DNA from: Thelonectria olida
Taxonomy: Eukaryota; Ascomycota; Sordariomycetes; Hypocreales; Nectriaceae
Direction of reading: 5' to 3'
NCBI GenBank assembly: GCA_020736575.1
Contig: JAGPYM010000002.1
Location: 1,612,001-1,676,000, forward strand
DNA length: 64,000 nucleotides
The notes under the pieces: generated by a model
Databases searched by the model: none
Told to the model about the DNA's origin: nothing
The model's input: only the letters and a program-made list of their open reading frames with translations
Program-made: the position numbers and the translations under genes
Part shown: positions 44,342 to 55,087 of the stretch, piece by piece
Layout of the letters: every line of letters starts with the position of its first letter
Position numbering within the stretch: position 1 is the first letter of the stretch

Positions 44342-44997
44342 CTACAAGGCAAGGACAGCGGCGATGAGACCGAGGAAAGAGGCAGAGCCGATGACAAGAC
44401 CGGCAGCGGCGCTGTCGGAGTTGGTGGAGCTGGAAGAAGAGCCGGTAGCAGTGCCGGACGAGGAGGAAGAGTCCTTATCGGTCTCGGAGGCATCAGTGGA
44501 GTCAGAGTCGGAAGCGGAGTTGGTGCCAGTGGCAGTGGCAGTAGAGTCACCGCTGGCAGCAGTCTTGGTGGAGTCGGAAGAGTCCTTAGAGTTGGAGTCG
44601 GAGCTGCCAGTCTGCTGGGGAGTGCCGTCGGCGGAGTTGAAGTAGTTGTCGGAAATGCAGGCCTGGACACACTTGGAGTACTTCTCGGTGTCGGACTTGG
44701 AGCCGGAGCCCTGGTCGCAGTTGGCAACACACTCAGTGGTCTTGTTGACCTGGTTCTTGTCGGGAGAGGGGACCTGAAGAGGGAATGTTAGCAAGTTGCA
44801 TAGCAGGCAGGACAGCGGCATCAAGCTCTAGATGATGTACTTACAGTGATGCAGTGGGACTGGCAGTCGACATCACCGGGGTCGCACTTGTCGAGGCAGG
44901 CAAGCTGGGAAGCCTGGGAAGCATCGAGAGAGGCGGTGGTGGTGGCAGCAGAGGCCATGGCAACGAAGCCGGCAACGAAGGCGACGGAGAAACGCAT
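44342..44997 (-). CDS. Secreted Cys-rich, Ser/Thr-rich GPI-type cell-surface protein
   Basis: Small wall or plasma-membrane protein of unknown role. Exons are 44845-44997 and 44342-44773, with a 71-nt intron (GTAAGT...TCTTCAG); the product is 194 residues. The signal peptide is about 1-17 (MRFSVAFVAGFVAMASA). A domain with eight cysteines follows in four CxxxC pairs (C34/C38, C45/C49, C66/C70, C86/C90), then a ~75-residue Ser/Thr/Asp-rich linker suited to O-mannosylation. A GPI signal ends the protein (small residues NSDSAAAG, then LVIGSASFLGLIAAVLAL). The CxxxC pairing recalls a helical Cys domain but does not match the CFEM spacing. The opposite strand is open for 220 codons only because of the repetitive Ser/Asp coding. 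Confidence 0.88.
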
Positions 44998-46346
44998 CTT
45001 GATGGTCGAGAGGGTTGGTGGAAATTACGGTATTAGGCGTGTAAGTAAAATAGAGAGAGTATCTCGGAAGTGAGTGAGAGAAGTATAAAGTCGGCTTCTA
45101 ACGAGTGAAGGCTGGACAGGACAAGCAAGGTTGAGAGGGGAAGAAGGGCAAGAGTGAAATCGCGAAGGGGGCCAGAGGAGGACCTTTAAAGGCACGTCGG
45201 AGACGTACGAAGTCCACAGGCACAAACCCAAGGCTCGCTTCGACAAGGCACCAGGGGGAATTCAGAGTCGAACCAACCCCAGCAGGGGAAAGGCAGCGCC
45301 GCCCGCCCCAAGGTTACCCGGTCCATCGGCCTGATTAGCTTGTCCATGCGATGCGAGGGGTACCGCTCAGCAAGCACAGTGGGAGCTGGGTCATGGCCGA
45401 TCGACCGCCGGATGGGGTGTCCATGGGTGTGTCTGGGGAAGCCCGCCAGGCCTCAATTTTAAATTTGCAAGCCATGATCCAGCAGACTAATTTGCCGTCC
45501 CTGTTGCCCAAGCCGTGGCCTGAGGGCCTGGACGAGCCGAGCTCCCTGCAATTCCAGCATGATGCAGATCGTGCAATTTTTTTCCTGATCCTTTTTGTTA
45601 TTATTATTATTTTTGTTGTTAATCATTTGCTGATGTGTGTGTCACAACCTTGGCTGTGAGTTATGATGGCTGATACTTGGTACATACTTGGAGGAGAATG
45701 TGAACCAAAACTCCCTCCATCGAGACAGACGTGCGTCTCGTCCAGCTGCCATGAAAGCTTCGTCCTTTCTTCGTCCTCACTGCGTAGTCACCCAAATGAC
45801 CCTCCCCTCCATCCCATTGACTTCGCCCCGTCCAAAAGCTCGTGTTAGACTTTCCTCACCACCATCACCCCAAAACCGCGCACAAATTGTACACATCACC
45901 ACTGTGCAGCACAAGACCAACGGTTCATCATTCCATCATAACATAACTTGTGCCCATCCGCGCTATCTTCCTTTTTCAACGCTCGGCGCCTGGATGCCGG
46001 CACTAGTGTCGGATCTCACCACTTCGATTGGAGCGAACAATGGTCAATGTTTCAGGGGGTGACCGCGGCCTGCCATGAATAGACATTAATTCAGGTCGAG
46101 AGGGGGGCGGTGGAGAGCAGCTGGAATCCCATTATCCCGCTATTCGCCTGGAGCATCTCCGTGCGCCGTCACAACAAACATTGCGAGGGAACGCTATCAT
46201 CTCGACTCTGAGACGGGGGAGGGGAGGGATCTACGCTTTTCCCCTTGCAGCATGAAGCCATTGTTTCCACGAGATGATTCACATTCGGCCATTGCATTGC
46301 ACATGAACGAGACGTTTGACGGTTGAACCAGAAGCTCTTTCCGAAG

Positions 46347-46368
46347 TGCTTGCTTGCTTGCTTGCTTG
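46347..46368. repeat. (TGCT)5.5 tetranucleotide repeat
   Basis: Perfect tandem TGCT units in non-coding DNA. Confidence 0.9.
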
Positions 46369-47060
46369 AACACAGTATTCGTACAGTCGGAGACCGGCAG
46401 TTAACTAGCCACCGCCCACAGGGTGAATTGCAAGCAAAGCAGCAGCCAGCCAACCAACCAGTCGCGTCGGTGCAAGTGGCGCGTTTGGCGGAGCGTGGCC
46501 AACGCTGTGTGGGTGGCCAAGAGGGCTCCTCACTCGTTGTGACCTGTTGTAACGCCGCCCGGGTTTAGCTGACCATTTTTGCCCATCCAGAGCTCGTTGT
46601 GCTTGCATGAATACGAGGCCCTTTGGCCCCAGTGGCCTCGGATGGGGGCATGTATCCCCCCCGATCCCGTCGCTCGCCAAACCTCGCAGACCGTTTGTTA
46701 GACCAGGATCTCCAAGGCCCAGTGGCTCACCAGGCGGCGCTCTGAGCTGAAGATGGATCAGAGGACCAAAGGGGGCAAAGACGGGACGGCGTCAATGAGT
46801 CTTGACGTTGGGCGCTCCTACCAATATGGAGTGATAAGGGGTTGATGGGTGACGGCGGAAGACTGGTGCCTTGGCGTTTGCCTCTCAGCCCGTAATAAAA
46901 ATGGCCAAGCCACTCCTCTGGTGCTACAGGCATAATAATAATAAACATGAGAAACTAATCAAGATGGTCAACGCACGGGATGGAAGCGTTGAGAGGGCGC
47001 ATGAGGTCTGGACGAATGAGGAGCGGAGCAGCAAACAGAATGAGCTGGACGAGACCGAGG

Positions 47061-47104
47061 GCCAACGAGAGGCCAACGAGAGGCCAACGAGAGGCCAACG
47101 AGAG
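47061..47104. repeat. 11-bp minisatellite, 4 perfect copies
   Basis: Four identical head-to-tail copies of GCCAACGAGAG. The unit is not a multiple of three, so it is unlikely to encode a protein repeat. Confidence 0.95.
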
Positions 47105-47730
47105 GACCTGGTTCATGCGCCGAGATGACTCCCTTCAGCCTTTGAGACTGCTGAGTCTCGGCTGTATCTCGTTTGGCACTCAACCCGACGACATGATGAA
47201 CAACCAAGCCTCTGCTGCAAAATTGCAGAGGTACTATTGCGAGCTGTGCCTCTGAGCAGGGAGCCAAGCGGAGAAGCACTGTCTCTGTTGTCTTGGGATT
47301 CAGGTTCAGAAGATCAGGAGGAACGGCTACTCGGCTTCTCCGTCCTCCAATTCTCAACCATCCATGCTTTTTGTGCTGGGGCCGCGGTCGCCAAGTGTAC
47401 CAATATTTGCTACGTTGGCAAACAGCTGGTGATGATTGTCCACCCTTCATGGCTCGCCAGCTCACATTACATGCACAAGCCAATGCACAACGAACAGACC
47501 GCTCATCATTGACAGGGGAATGGCATGTGTACGGATATTGTGACTCCTTCGTGCTGTAATTCCAGTCCAGTGTCCCATCTACACCGCACGCTCTAATATC
47601 GGGTCGCCGTGCCGGACCATCAGCTGTAATAATTCTTTACGACAAAGCCCTGGCATGGAAGCCGAAGTCATGAGAAGCTCTCGGAAGACGCAGCGGCGCC
47701 AGCGACGTGCCAGGGGGGCTTTACTGGGGC

Positions 47731-47776
47731 GCCCTGGCAGACGCCCTGGCAGACGCCCTGGCAGACGCCCTGGCAG
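47731..47776. repeat. 12-bp minisatellite, 3.8 copies
   Basis: Tandem GCCCTGGCAGAC units, GC-rich, about 630 bp from the 11-bp array. Confidence 0.95.
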
Positions 47777-48051
47777 GAAGCCCACTTGGCGCTTCCGGGC
47801 CTGTCCAGGATAGCCCGGGCCTGCCAATTAATGTCCTGCATTCGTGACTACCGGAATAAGGTTAGCCTAGCTGGGCTGGCATGACCTCACCGGCCGGAAA
47901 GCGGCCAAAGACTAAGAGTAACCTCGCCGGACTTCACCAGTGGGCATAGTTGTTGGGCACTGGGCCACCGCACTGTGGTGAAGCTTTCCGCTTTGGCTGC
48001 TGGGGATAGGACGTGCTCCATGTTGATAGCTCGCATATTGACCCGCCAACC

Positions 48052-48089
48052 TTTTTTTTTTTTTTTCTTTTTTTTTTTTTTTCTTTTTT
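48052..48089. repeat. Poly-T tract with single C interruptions
   Basis: 38 bases, nearly all T. It gives poly-Lys frames on the minus strand that should not be mistaken for genes. Confidence 0.95.
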
Positions 48090-48775
48090 CCCTTTCCCCT
48101 TCTGCCCCTTCCCTTTTGGCCCTCCAAGTGCCAGCAGTCACAGGAGGTGGCGACAGACTGCAGTGGTACCTGGTAATTAGGAGAGTGCCTACTGCAGAGG
48201 TAATTAGTAATAATTATGTACTCCTACGGCAGGAACCTCAAGCCGCAACTGGCAAAAGTGGTTTGTGGCCCAAAGCCCGGGACCTTCCCTGAGCCTTGAG
48301 CTTGACCGGGCCTGCTTGAGCCTTATTCGCTGTTCGTTAGGCCGCGCAGAGCAGGGGCACCTCTGGCAAGCTCTGACTCGCCCATGACAGGTCGCCACCG
48401 CCTGTGACTGGCTGCGACGGATTGAGTCGCAGATTCTGGCAGGTGCATCAATCTGCGAGCAAAGAAACTGCCCATTTTCCGCCCTCAAACAGCAGACCGA
48501 CGAGCTTCGAGTGAACCATCCAACACATTCTGACCTGACCTGACCTGACTTTGAGCCTCCGGCCGTCGATTCCGTCCGCCGTCCGCCTGCCTTCGGGTCT
48601 CCGATTCTCAGTCCGCCCGTCTGCTTGGCCGCTCGCCTTCGAGCTTCTCGGCTCGTCCGATCCATCGTCTCGCATTCAGAGACAGGCCAATTTCGCATCA
48701 CCGGCGCCAGGGCCCGTCCCGTGCGCCTCCGAAATCCCGCCCGTCTGCGCCGAAGAGCACTCGGCCTGCTTCAAG

Positions 48776-50072
48776 ATGCCCTCTTTCGAGGACAATCAGA
48801 CTTGGCCTTCCATTGTCGACAGTGCCGATGCCCTCATCACGTCCAGCGATCCCAACCACCCAGCGAACCTGATCCCTTCGCTGTGTGCCAAGTTCTGGTC
48901 CTTGGGTTGGGTCACTGGCACTGGTGGTGGGTGCTCCATCCGAGATGAGTACGTCACTTTCTTTTTTTTTTTTTTTTTTCTTCTCAATATTTCCACATGT
49001 CATCAATTCCCCAACAACTCAATTGATGACAGCCCCTCATCACCTCCAATATGCATGTGATGCACATTTATACGTGTATTCATGAAGGCCTCAATAATCC
49101 AACTTATCAAGTGATCTCCTCAATCATTTCTTCCACCATGAGCCATTCCCATTCTAGCGGAATGATAACATTGACTCATCTCACTCTGATTATCAAACAT
49201 GTCCGTCTCAATTGCTCACAGCTCATGTATTATGATCTGTGGAGTTCTCACTAAACCAACATGACTTTGATACACATCATTCTTTCAACGGCATTGTGAT
49301 GCACTTGCAAGATGAGAAATCTTCATTGTCCCTCGCCATGACACCGCAACAACTAGCTGTAATTCAAATACTCACATGTCTCAGTGACCTCGTCTACATC
49401 GCCCCTTCGGGTGTTCAGAAGGAAATGATGAAGAACCAGGACATTTACGTCATGTCCCTCTCTGCTCAGGACCACGAGGCTGTCCGCCAGAAGCAGAAGC
49501 AGCGAACCTATCTGCGATCTCCTCCCTCGTTCAAGCCATCCCAGTGTACCCCCCTATTCCTTGCAGCTTTCACCCGGCGTGGCGCTGCCTGCTGCATCCA
49601 CACCCACTCGCAATGGGCCGTTCTCGTCACCCTCCTGCTTGAGGCTCAGGGCCCGGGAAACAATAAGGTCTTTGAGATCAACAACATTGAGCAGATCAAG
49701 GGGTTCGGTCGTGGTCATGCTAAGGTCGGCAATCTCGGCTATCATGACACACTTCGCATTCCCGTCATCGAGAACACCCCCCACGAAGAGGACCTCACCG
49801 AGTATCTCGAGGAGGCCATGGAGCAGTACCCGGACGCCTTTGCTGTGCTTGTCAGAAGGCATGGAGTTTATGTCTGGGGCTCCAGTGTCCACCAGGCCAA
49901 GACCCAGTGCGAGAGGTAAGACTTTTTGAGCCTTCAAACATGTACTCATAGAGGCCGTTCGAACTAACTCTCTGGTAGTCTTGATTATCTCTTCCAGCTC
50001 GCTGTTGAAATGAAGAAGTTGGGGCTTCCATGGATCAGCGAAGTTACTCAGATCGCTCCACAGCGAACCTAG
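48776..50072 (+). CDS. MDE1: Methylthioribulose-1-phosphate dehydratase (methionine salvage)
   Basis: Class II aldolase/adducin-fold, Zn-dependent dehydratase turning 5-methylthioribulose 1-phosphate into 2,3-diketo-5-methylthiopentyl 1-phosphate. Exons are 48776-48948, 49385-49915 and 49979-50072; introns are 436 and 63 nt, phases matching; the product is 265 residues. Family motifs: [22 protein letters not shown] at about 30-51 (shown here over 20 for one motif, residues given by position), [11 protein letters not shown] just after the first splice, and a Zn-binding HTHSQWAVL near residue 128. RRHGVYVWG supplies the late His ligand. The C-terminus is [17 protein letters not shown]. The first intron is unusually long and begins with a poly-T tract right after its GTACGT donor. 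The start is the ATG at 48776 (AAGATGCCC); the frame continues upstream but is probably leader. Confidence 0.92.
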
Positions 50073-50293
50073 AAACGGCATCAAGAAAAAGGCGTTGCAT
50101 TGTTGCTCCAATCTATGGATTTATCTGTCTTTCAACAAGGCCAATTGGTGTTATCTCGTTCTTTACAAGGTGGGCAGGCAATAGTCAAGTTTTGAATCGT
50201 GGAGTTTATATCGGTGCTGAGGTATGGTGATGACAATACAAAGCCATCTATAGCAATTAAAATATTTAGTTTTTCAAGTTCGTTTCCTCTTTC
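50073..50293. other. Convergent spacer between MDE1 and SEC20
   Basis: 221 bp of shared 3' flank; nothing else was seen. Confidence 0.4.
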
Positions 50294-51565
50294 TCAGAGC
50301 TCATCCCTTGGTCGATCGGTGTCTACCATACCTTCCGTCTCTTCCCACATTCTCTTTTTAGTGTTCCTAGCCTCGTCTACTTGGCCCTCGGGGATGTTAC
50401 CAAGACCCTCAGCTTCGTTGACAGCATCCACGATCCTGTCAACATTCTCTTGGATCGCCTCGGCACTTCCATCCGTATTTTCCTTGCCCACTTTAATCGT
50501 AGGCAAATCCTCACTCGGTAAACCCTCCACAGGGTTCTCCTTCACGTCTCGCTGAACCTTCACTTGACCTGACTCATCCGGCGACGACACCCCATTCATC
50601 ACCGCGCTGCCCACCTTGACACCCGTGCCAAACGCCATCCGAATAGGCAGCCAGAGCAGCCACCACATGGGCCCGTACAGAAGCCGTCGGAAAACTAGCC
50701 ACGCGCCCGTCGTCAGCAGCATGTAAAACGCCGTCTGGAGGTACCACGTGTCGCTCTTCTGCGACCGCAGCAGCGTGCCCAGCAGGTCGCGCGAGCTCGC
50801 CAGCATGCCGTCCAGCGACGTATACGACTCGTCGAGCTGCTTCAGCGCCGCCGACGACTCGACCAGCGTCTGGTGCGCGTACTCGCTCCGCTCCAGCTCC
50901 GAGGCGATCAGCGCGTGCGTCTGGCGGAGCGCGCTCGTCACACTGGTGCTCGCGCCCACGATGTGCTGGTCTTCGTCCGTGAGGCCCGAGAATTGGTCCT
51001 GCTGGGCGAGCTTGCGGACGGTGACGGCGGGGGCGGGGGCGGGAGCAGGGTGTTCGGCGTCGTCGGGGTGCGGTGATGCTCGGCCGGAGACGGGTTGCGT
51101 GTAGGACTTGATGAGCAGTTCGCGCTCGAGTCGTTGGGCTTGTGCTAGGCTGTTCTTTGCAGAGAGTCGAGCTTTTCGGAAGGCCAGACGGCAGCTAGAA
51201 AAGGGCACAGTCAGCAACCACCATCTCTGCCCCCTCCCAAACAAGACTGGGTGTAAGTGTCTTTCATACCTCGCCAGGTCGTTTCCGATCTTTTCCACGC
51301 CCTCCCTCAGTCTGGCCTTGTCATGTTCGGCGCCGCGAAAATACTCCACCTCCTCCTGCAGCAGCTCCTGCTCCTCCTCGTCCTCCCTCAGGCTCTGCGA
51401 AATCTCCGCGCTGAGCTCACCGCTGACGCTGTTCTCCTCGTCGGTGGTGAGGGGCACGGAGCCCGGTTCGAACCTGAGCGTCGCTAGGCGGTTGATGAGC
51501 TCCTTGAGCTGCGCGGTGGTCTCTTGGAGGGCTGCCAGGCGGTCCTGCAGGCCTTGGAAAGACAT
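50294..51565 (-). CDS. SEC20: SEC20-like SNARE of Golgi-to-ER retrograde transport
   Basis: Qb-type ER t-SNARE, partner of Ufe1/Tip20/Use1 in retrieval of COPI vesicles. Exons are 51270-51565 and 50294-51194; the product is 398 residues. The 75-nt intron (GTATGA...TTTTCTAG) is a multiple of three and has no stop, so the unspliced frame is also open (423 codons), but its sequence (HPVLFGRGQRWWLL) looks like intron. N-terminal heptads (about 1-100) suggest coiled coils. The SNARE-like segment runs from LTDEDQHIVGASTSVTSALR to LDGMLASSRDLLGTLL. The membrane anchor is LQTAFYMLLTTGAWLVFRRL with a second aromatic segment (PMWWLLWLPIRMAFG). A long acidic tail follows, which in yeast Sec20 is lumenal and carries HDEL; here it ends RPRDEL, an HDEL-like retrieval signal. 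Confidence 0.9.
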   Translation of the reverse strand: MSFQGLQDRLAALQETTAQLKELINRLATLRFEPGSVPLTTDEENSVSGELSAEISQSLREDEEEQELLQEEVEYFRGAEHDKARLREGVEKIGNDLARYERHLHPVLFGRGQRWWLLTVPFSSCRLAFRKARLSAKNSLAQAQRLERELLIKSYTQPVSGRASPHPDDAEHPAPAPAPAVTVRKLAQQDQFSGLTDEDQHIVGASTSVTSALRQTHALIASELERSEYAHQTLVESSAALKQLDESYTSLDGMLASSRDLLGTLLRSQKSDTWYLQTAFYMLLTTGAWLVFRRLLYGPMWWLLWLPIRMAFGTGVKVGSAVMNGVSSPDESGQVKVQRDVKENPVEGLPSEDLPTIKVGKENTDGSAEAIQENVDRIVDAVNEAEGLGNIPEGQVDEARNTKKRMWEETEGMVDTDRPRDEL

Positions 51566-51899
51566 TTTGATAACGAGAAATTGGGCTCGTAAGCTGTAAA
51601 CAAAAATTTAAACAACAATGCGTCCCTTTTGAGCAGGAGGAGATCAGTAGGATGGCCTGTTGGAGCTGTCGTCACCTTGGACGATACGTGGTCCCTCGTG
51701 CCATGACGTTGCGCCTATCCCAGGTCACCCCGGTAAACTCCAGTAAGTTGATATGCACTTATCCGAACGAAACCCCGTCCTTGATGCCCCAAAATTTCAC
51801 CCAAACATCGCAGCATAACGACGCCGACGACGACGAAGCCCGTTCACGACCCCCACGACACCCATTGAGTCCTCGCGCCGTGCGATCCCCGCCGTCAAG
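51566..51899. promoter_or_regulatory. Divergent promoter between SEC20 and mL53
   Basis: 334 bp between two divergent ATGs. No clear TATA or named site was found; short A/C-rich stretches lie near the mL53 start. Confidence 0.45.
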
Positions 51900-52257
51900 A
51901 TGATCACCAAGTTCATGACCGAGGTCACAGCCAAGTTCAACCCGTTTTCCACCTGCGCCAAGCCCGCCCGCTTGTTCCTGACGCTCCTCCCTCCGAATGC
52001 GCGGGCGAACGGCATGACCATCAACACGACACTTCTCCCCCGAACTTCGACAGAGCCTAGCTCGGTCTGGGTCAAGTTTAGTACGTGAATGACCATGGAA
52101 TCGGTTTGGAGGCAGAGAAGAAAAATGAAGCTAACTTCGTACAGAGGATGGCAAGGAACTGAATTTCAACTGCGAAAAGATCAACATCAAGGGTCTGGTG
52201 GAAGAAGCCGACCGTCACTCCCGTCAGTTGCAAAAGGCGGCTGATCTTACCGACTAA
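51900..52257 (+). CDS. MRPL44: Mitochondrial large-subunit ribosomal protein mL53 (yeast Mrpl44)
   Basis: Small thioredoxin-like protein of the mitochondrial 54S subunit. Exons are 51900-52080 and 52145-52257, with a 64-nt intron (GTACGT...CGTACAG, phase 1); the product is 97 residues, the usual size. The start MITKFMTEVTAKFNPFS and the segment ARLFLTLLPPNARANG match the family. The C-terminus GKELNFNCEKINIKGLVEEADRHSRQLQ is helical. The gene is divergent from SEC20 and overlaps nothing. Confidence 0.88.
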
Positions 52258-52502
52258 ACACTCTATATTGTATGTATATGTATGCATCGACGGCGTTATT
52301 ATGGAAGCGAAGGCTACATCTACGGGGCCAAATGGGCTAAATGGGACATCACGCAGTCTCTGTACAATATGGCGACAATTGACTAAACTTATTTTTCCTT
52401 GTATTATGCCGAACATCTGTAATGTCTATTTGTGCAATTTTTACGCACTAAATGACTACCGAATCACGTTGCATTTTCTCATTTGCTGGCTTATACATCC
52501 AC
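52258..52502. other. Convergent spacer between mL53 and pyrophosphatase
   Basis: 245 bp, AT-rich 3' flanks; nothing else was seen. Confidence 0.4.
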
Positions 52503-54087
52503 TTATGCGGAAGCACCGCTGATGAAGAACCACTTGTCGATGGAGCTGTCGATCTTGCCGGGAGGGAGCTCCTGGTTGGGGGGAAGAGGAGGAAGGCTGT
52601 TGGGGTCGACACGGGCATTGGACTCCTTGACAGTGACGTTGGTGCTACAAGGTATCAGTAAGCGAGATATTGAACAAAGAACTAGGCACAGGCACTTACG
52701 TAGAGATGCCACCAGGAGCGGTCTGGCCGGTGATCAGGCGGTCCCAAGCCTCAGCGCACTCACGGATAACGTCGTAGGCGTAACTGTCGAAACATGTCAG
52801 CGTATAAGTCAAGCATGGATAAACGGGGTTACGAACGCCTTGTTCTTGCACTCGCCAGTGAAGGCGAACTGGTTCTCGGGCTTGCCATCGGGGATCTTGT
52901 AGATACGGAACCACTCGTTGGTCGCACGGAGGAGACCAGGGAGGTGGCGCTCAACGTCCTCAACGTCGTTGAGCTTGCTGGCAAGAGGGTCGTTGATGTC
53001 AATGACAATGACCTTCCAGTCAGTCTCCTCCTCGTCGAGAAGAGCCATGACACCGAGGACCTTGACCTGCTTGACCTGGCCAGTGTAGCCGACGAGCTCA
53101 CCGATCTCGCAGACATCGAGCGGGTCGTCGTCACCCTTGGCCTTGGTCTCGGGGTGGACGGAGTTGGGGTCCTCCCAGGTCTACAGGGAACAAGAGTGAG
53201 CGGTCTGGAGATGAACACGTGAGGAAGGGCGAAATAGTATCATACCTGAGGGAAGGCGCCGTAGTTCCAGAGGTAACCCTTGTGGGGGAAGCAGTTGCGG
53301 ACGTAGCGAAGCTTGCCCTTCTTGATGTCCTGCTTGATGGGGTTGAGGAGCTCCTCCTTGGAGATCTGGGAGTACCATTGTTAGTAGGGTGATCATGGAT
53401 TACGGGGTTGGCTGACGCGGCGTGGAGATGATGCCAAAATAGAAAGGGAGGGGCAGGCGGTAGGAGCTCAGGCGAGCGTTGTCAAGCACAACAGCAGCAA
53501 GCTCAATAGCTGGAATAATTCAATGAACGTATAGATGACGAGAGACATACCTCTAGCTTGGCATTGGTCCATCGGGGGATCTCAACGACCATGTTGAGAA
53601 CGGTCTTCTCGGCGTTGGCATATAGGGGAATGTCGTGGAAGGGAGAGACGGGCTGGCCATCTTGCTCGATGTAGACGCGGTGCTCCAAGGTGTTGGGAGC
53701 CGCAACCTTGCGGACGGAGTAAGCCATGCTGGGCGGCGAGAGGTGACGAGCGATCTGGGCCGTTCGTTGAGAAGAAATTTTGTTGTTGGATGAGGATGAG
53801 GATGTAGAGAAGGAGGATGTAAAGTTCGAAGAAGCAGCGGCGAGGGAGTGGGAGGATGGAGGGGGCGGGGTAGTTGCGTTTTGCTGGGCCATGGCTCCAG
53901 CGGCGCGGCGTGTCGCGAGCGTTGCGGTGTGATTGGCCCGCACAGGCACCGATTGCGACAGCGACAGTGGGAGCCGCAGGGCCAGCGATTGCTGCGACGA
54001 TAGCGGCCGTAGGGGCAGCGACAGTGCTCGTAGGGGGAGGTCCGACACGGAAGTCCTCTGGAGCCGGCAAGCTTGGATGGTGAACAT
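52503..54087 (-). CDS. IPP1: Inorganic pyrophosphatase, with possible N-terminal mitochondrial extension
   Basis: Family I soluble pyrophosphatase, hydrolysing PPi to two phosphates with Mg2+. Exons, minus strand: 53551-54087, 53246-53365, 52837-53180, 52700-52783, 52503-52644; introns are 185, 65, 53, 55 nt. The conserved cytosolic form starts at the ATG at 53727 ([29 protein letters not shown]) and has 288 residues, the size of yeast Ipp1. Motifs: [28 protein letters not shown] and the Mg-binding signature [11 protein letters not shown]. The same frame extends 120 codons upstream to ATGs at 53892 and 54087. That extension is rich in Arg, Ser and Leu with one Asp, typical of a mitochondrial presequence. 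The third intron needs a non-standard donor (GTTCGT), which restores [11 protein letters not shown]. Which start is used is open. Confidence 0.92.
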
Positions 54088-55087
54088 AAAGCGGAGTGGA
54101 GACTGCCTCCGGGGAGAAGGGAAGCAGGAAAAAAAAAAGGAGCGCGCAAAGGAGATGATAGTAAAAATACACCTAGTGGTACAACGGGCACTACGCACGA
54201 GAGCTCACTGCCCTCAGCTCATTCGTTCTCCGCGGTCTGTCTTCGGCTTTTGGGCTGGATGCTCGTGGTCGACCGAGGTCTTTTTTGGCGTTTTGCTTGT
54301 ACAATTTGCTTGCGACTGGGGCGGAAAAATGGAAAGGGGAGGAAAGGCGATATTCTGTACCTCGGAGCTTGGATCGGAAGACGTTGACCGCCCCTAGCCC
54401 GGACCGGTAATACAGGGTAAGCTGCAAACCGGTAGCTAAGGCACCGATAATCCGGCATTTGGGCTTTGAGCTGTGGTTGACCCCTTGGAAGTGCCGATGG
54501 AAGAAAGGGTAAACCTCTCTTGTTCCAAGTCCATGCTTGTTTGTTCTTCATTTCGCTTCACCTACATCGTCCAAGACTGTGCAAATATTCTCTCTCCGAT
54601 ATTTTTGACTTAATTCACGCAAACTTCTCATCCACCCACACGCCATCTCGAAAGACAAATCTCTCGGAGCCTCTAAACTGCACCAGACCCCACGTAACGG
54701 GATCACATCATTTCGATTGGGTTTCAACGTCTCTGGGAAAGTCGATGGAGCTCAGCCTAGACTTGGCGACTCCCGCCAGCGCTACCACCATCCCCGTCGC
54801 CCCGCTCCGATGGTCCGGCCTGGCACTTACACCATTTTCTCAGAGTCTTGCAAACAAATGATTTTTACGGTAGAATCATCGGGATCAACTTCAAATGCAT
54901 ATGATGCGTAGGAACTTCAAAGAAAAGCAAAAGACAATTGGATTCATAGGATATAGTGCAGTAGCGCCGCAAGCCTTACCCCCACAACAAGCTCGCAATT
55001 AGACAAGACAACACTCCGACAACATAAAACCCAACAACTACCCCACCAACACTCCAATTATGGTATTAACGAACAAGAATAGTTGCC
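54088..55087. other. Pyrophosphatase promoter and PIL1 3' flank
   Basis: 1.0 kb. An ATG frame at 54745-54861 (MELSLDLATPASATTIPVAP, 38 codons) and an overlapping one to 54911 look slightly protein-like, but there is no family, splice partner or length to support a gene. Confidence 0.35.

Larger units (their letters stand above)
44998..48775. other. 3.8-kb gene-free interval rich in short tandem repeats
   Basis: Promoter of the minus-strand wall-protein gene at its left end and leader of MDE1 at its right. Between them lie minisatellites and homopolymer tracts (listed separately). No open frame has a domain or convincing composition. Confidence 0.5.

Noticed and set aside
44129..44791. 220-codon plus-strand frame rich in Gly and Val
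   Set aside because: Antisense to the Ser/Asp/Thr-rich wall-protein exon; the repeats in that exon keep the opposite strand open.
47887..48141. Poly-Lys minus-strand frame
   Set aside because: Generated by the poly-T tract at 48052-48089.
51195..51269. Treating the SEC20 frame as one uninterrupted exon
   Set aside because: The segment has a GTATGA donor and TTTTCTAG acceptor, and its translation (GRGQRWWLL) breaks a helical region; splicing joins NDLA to SCRLAFRKARL smoothly.
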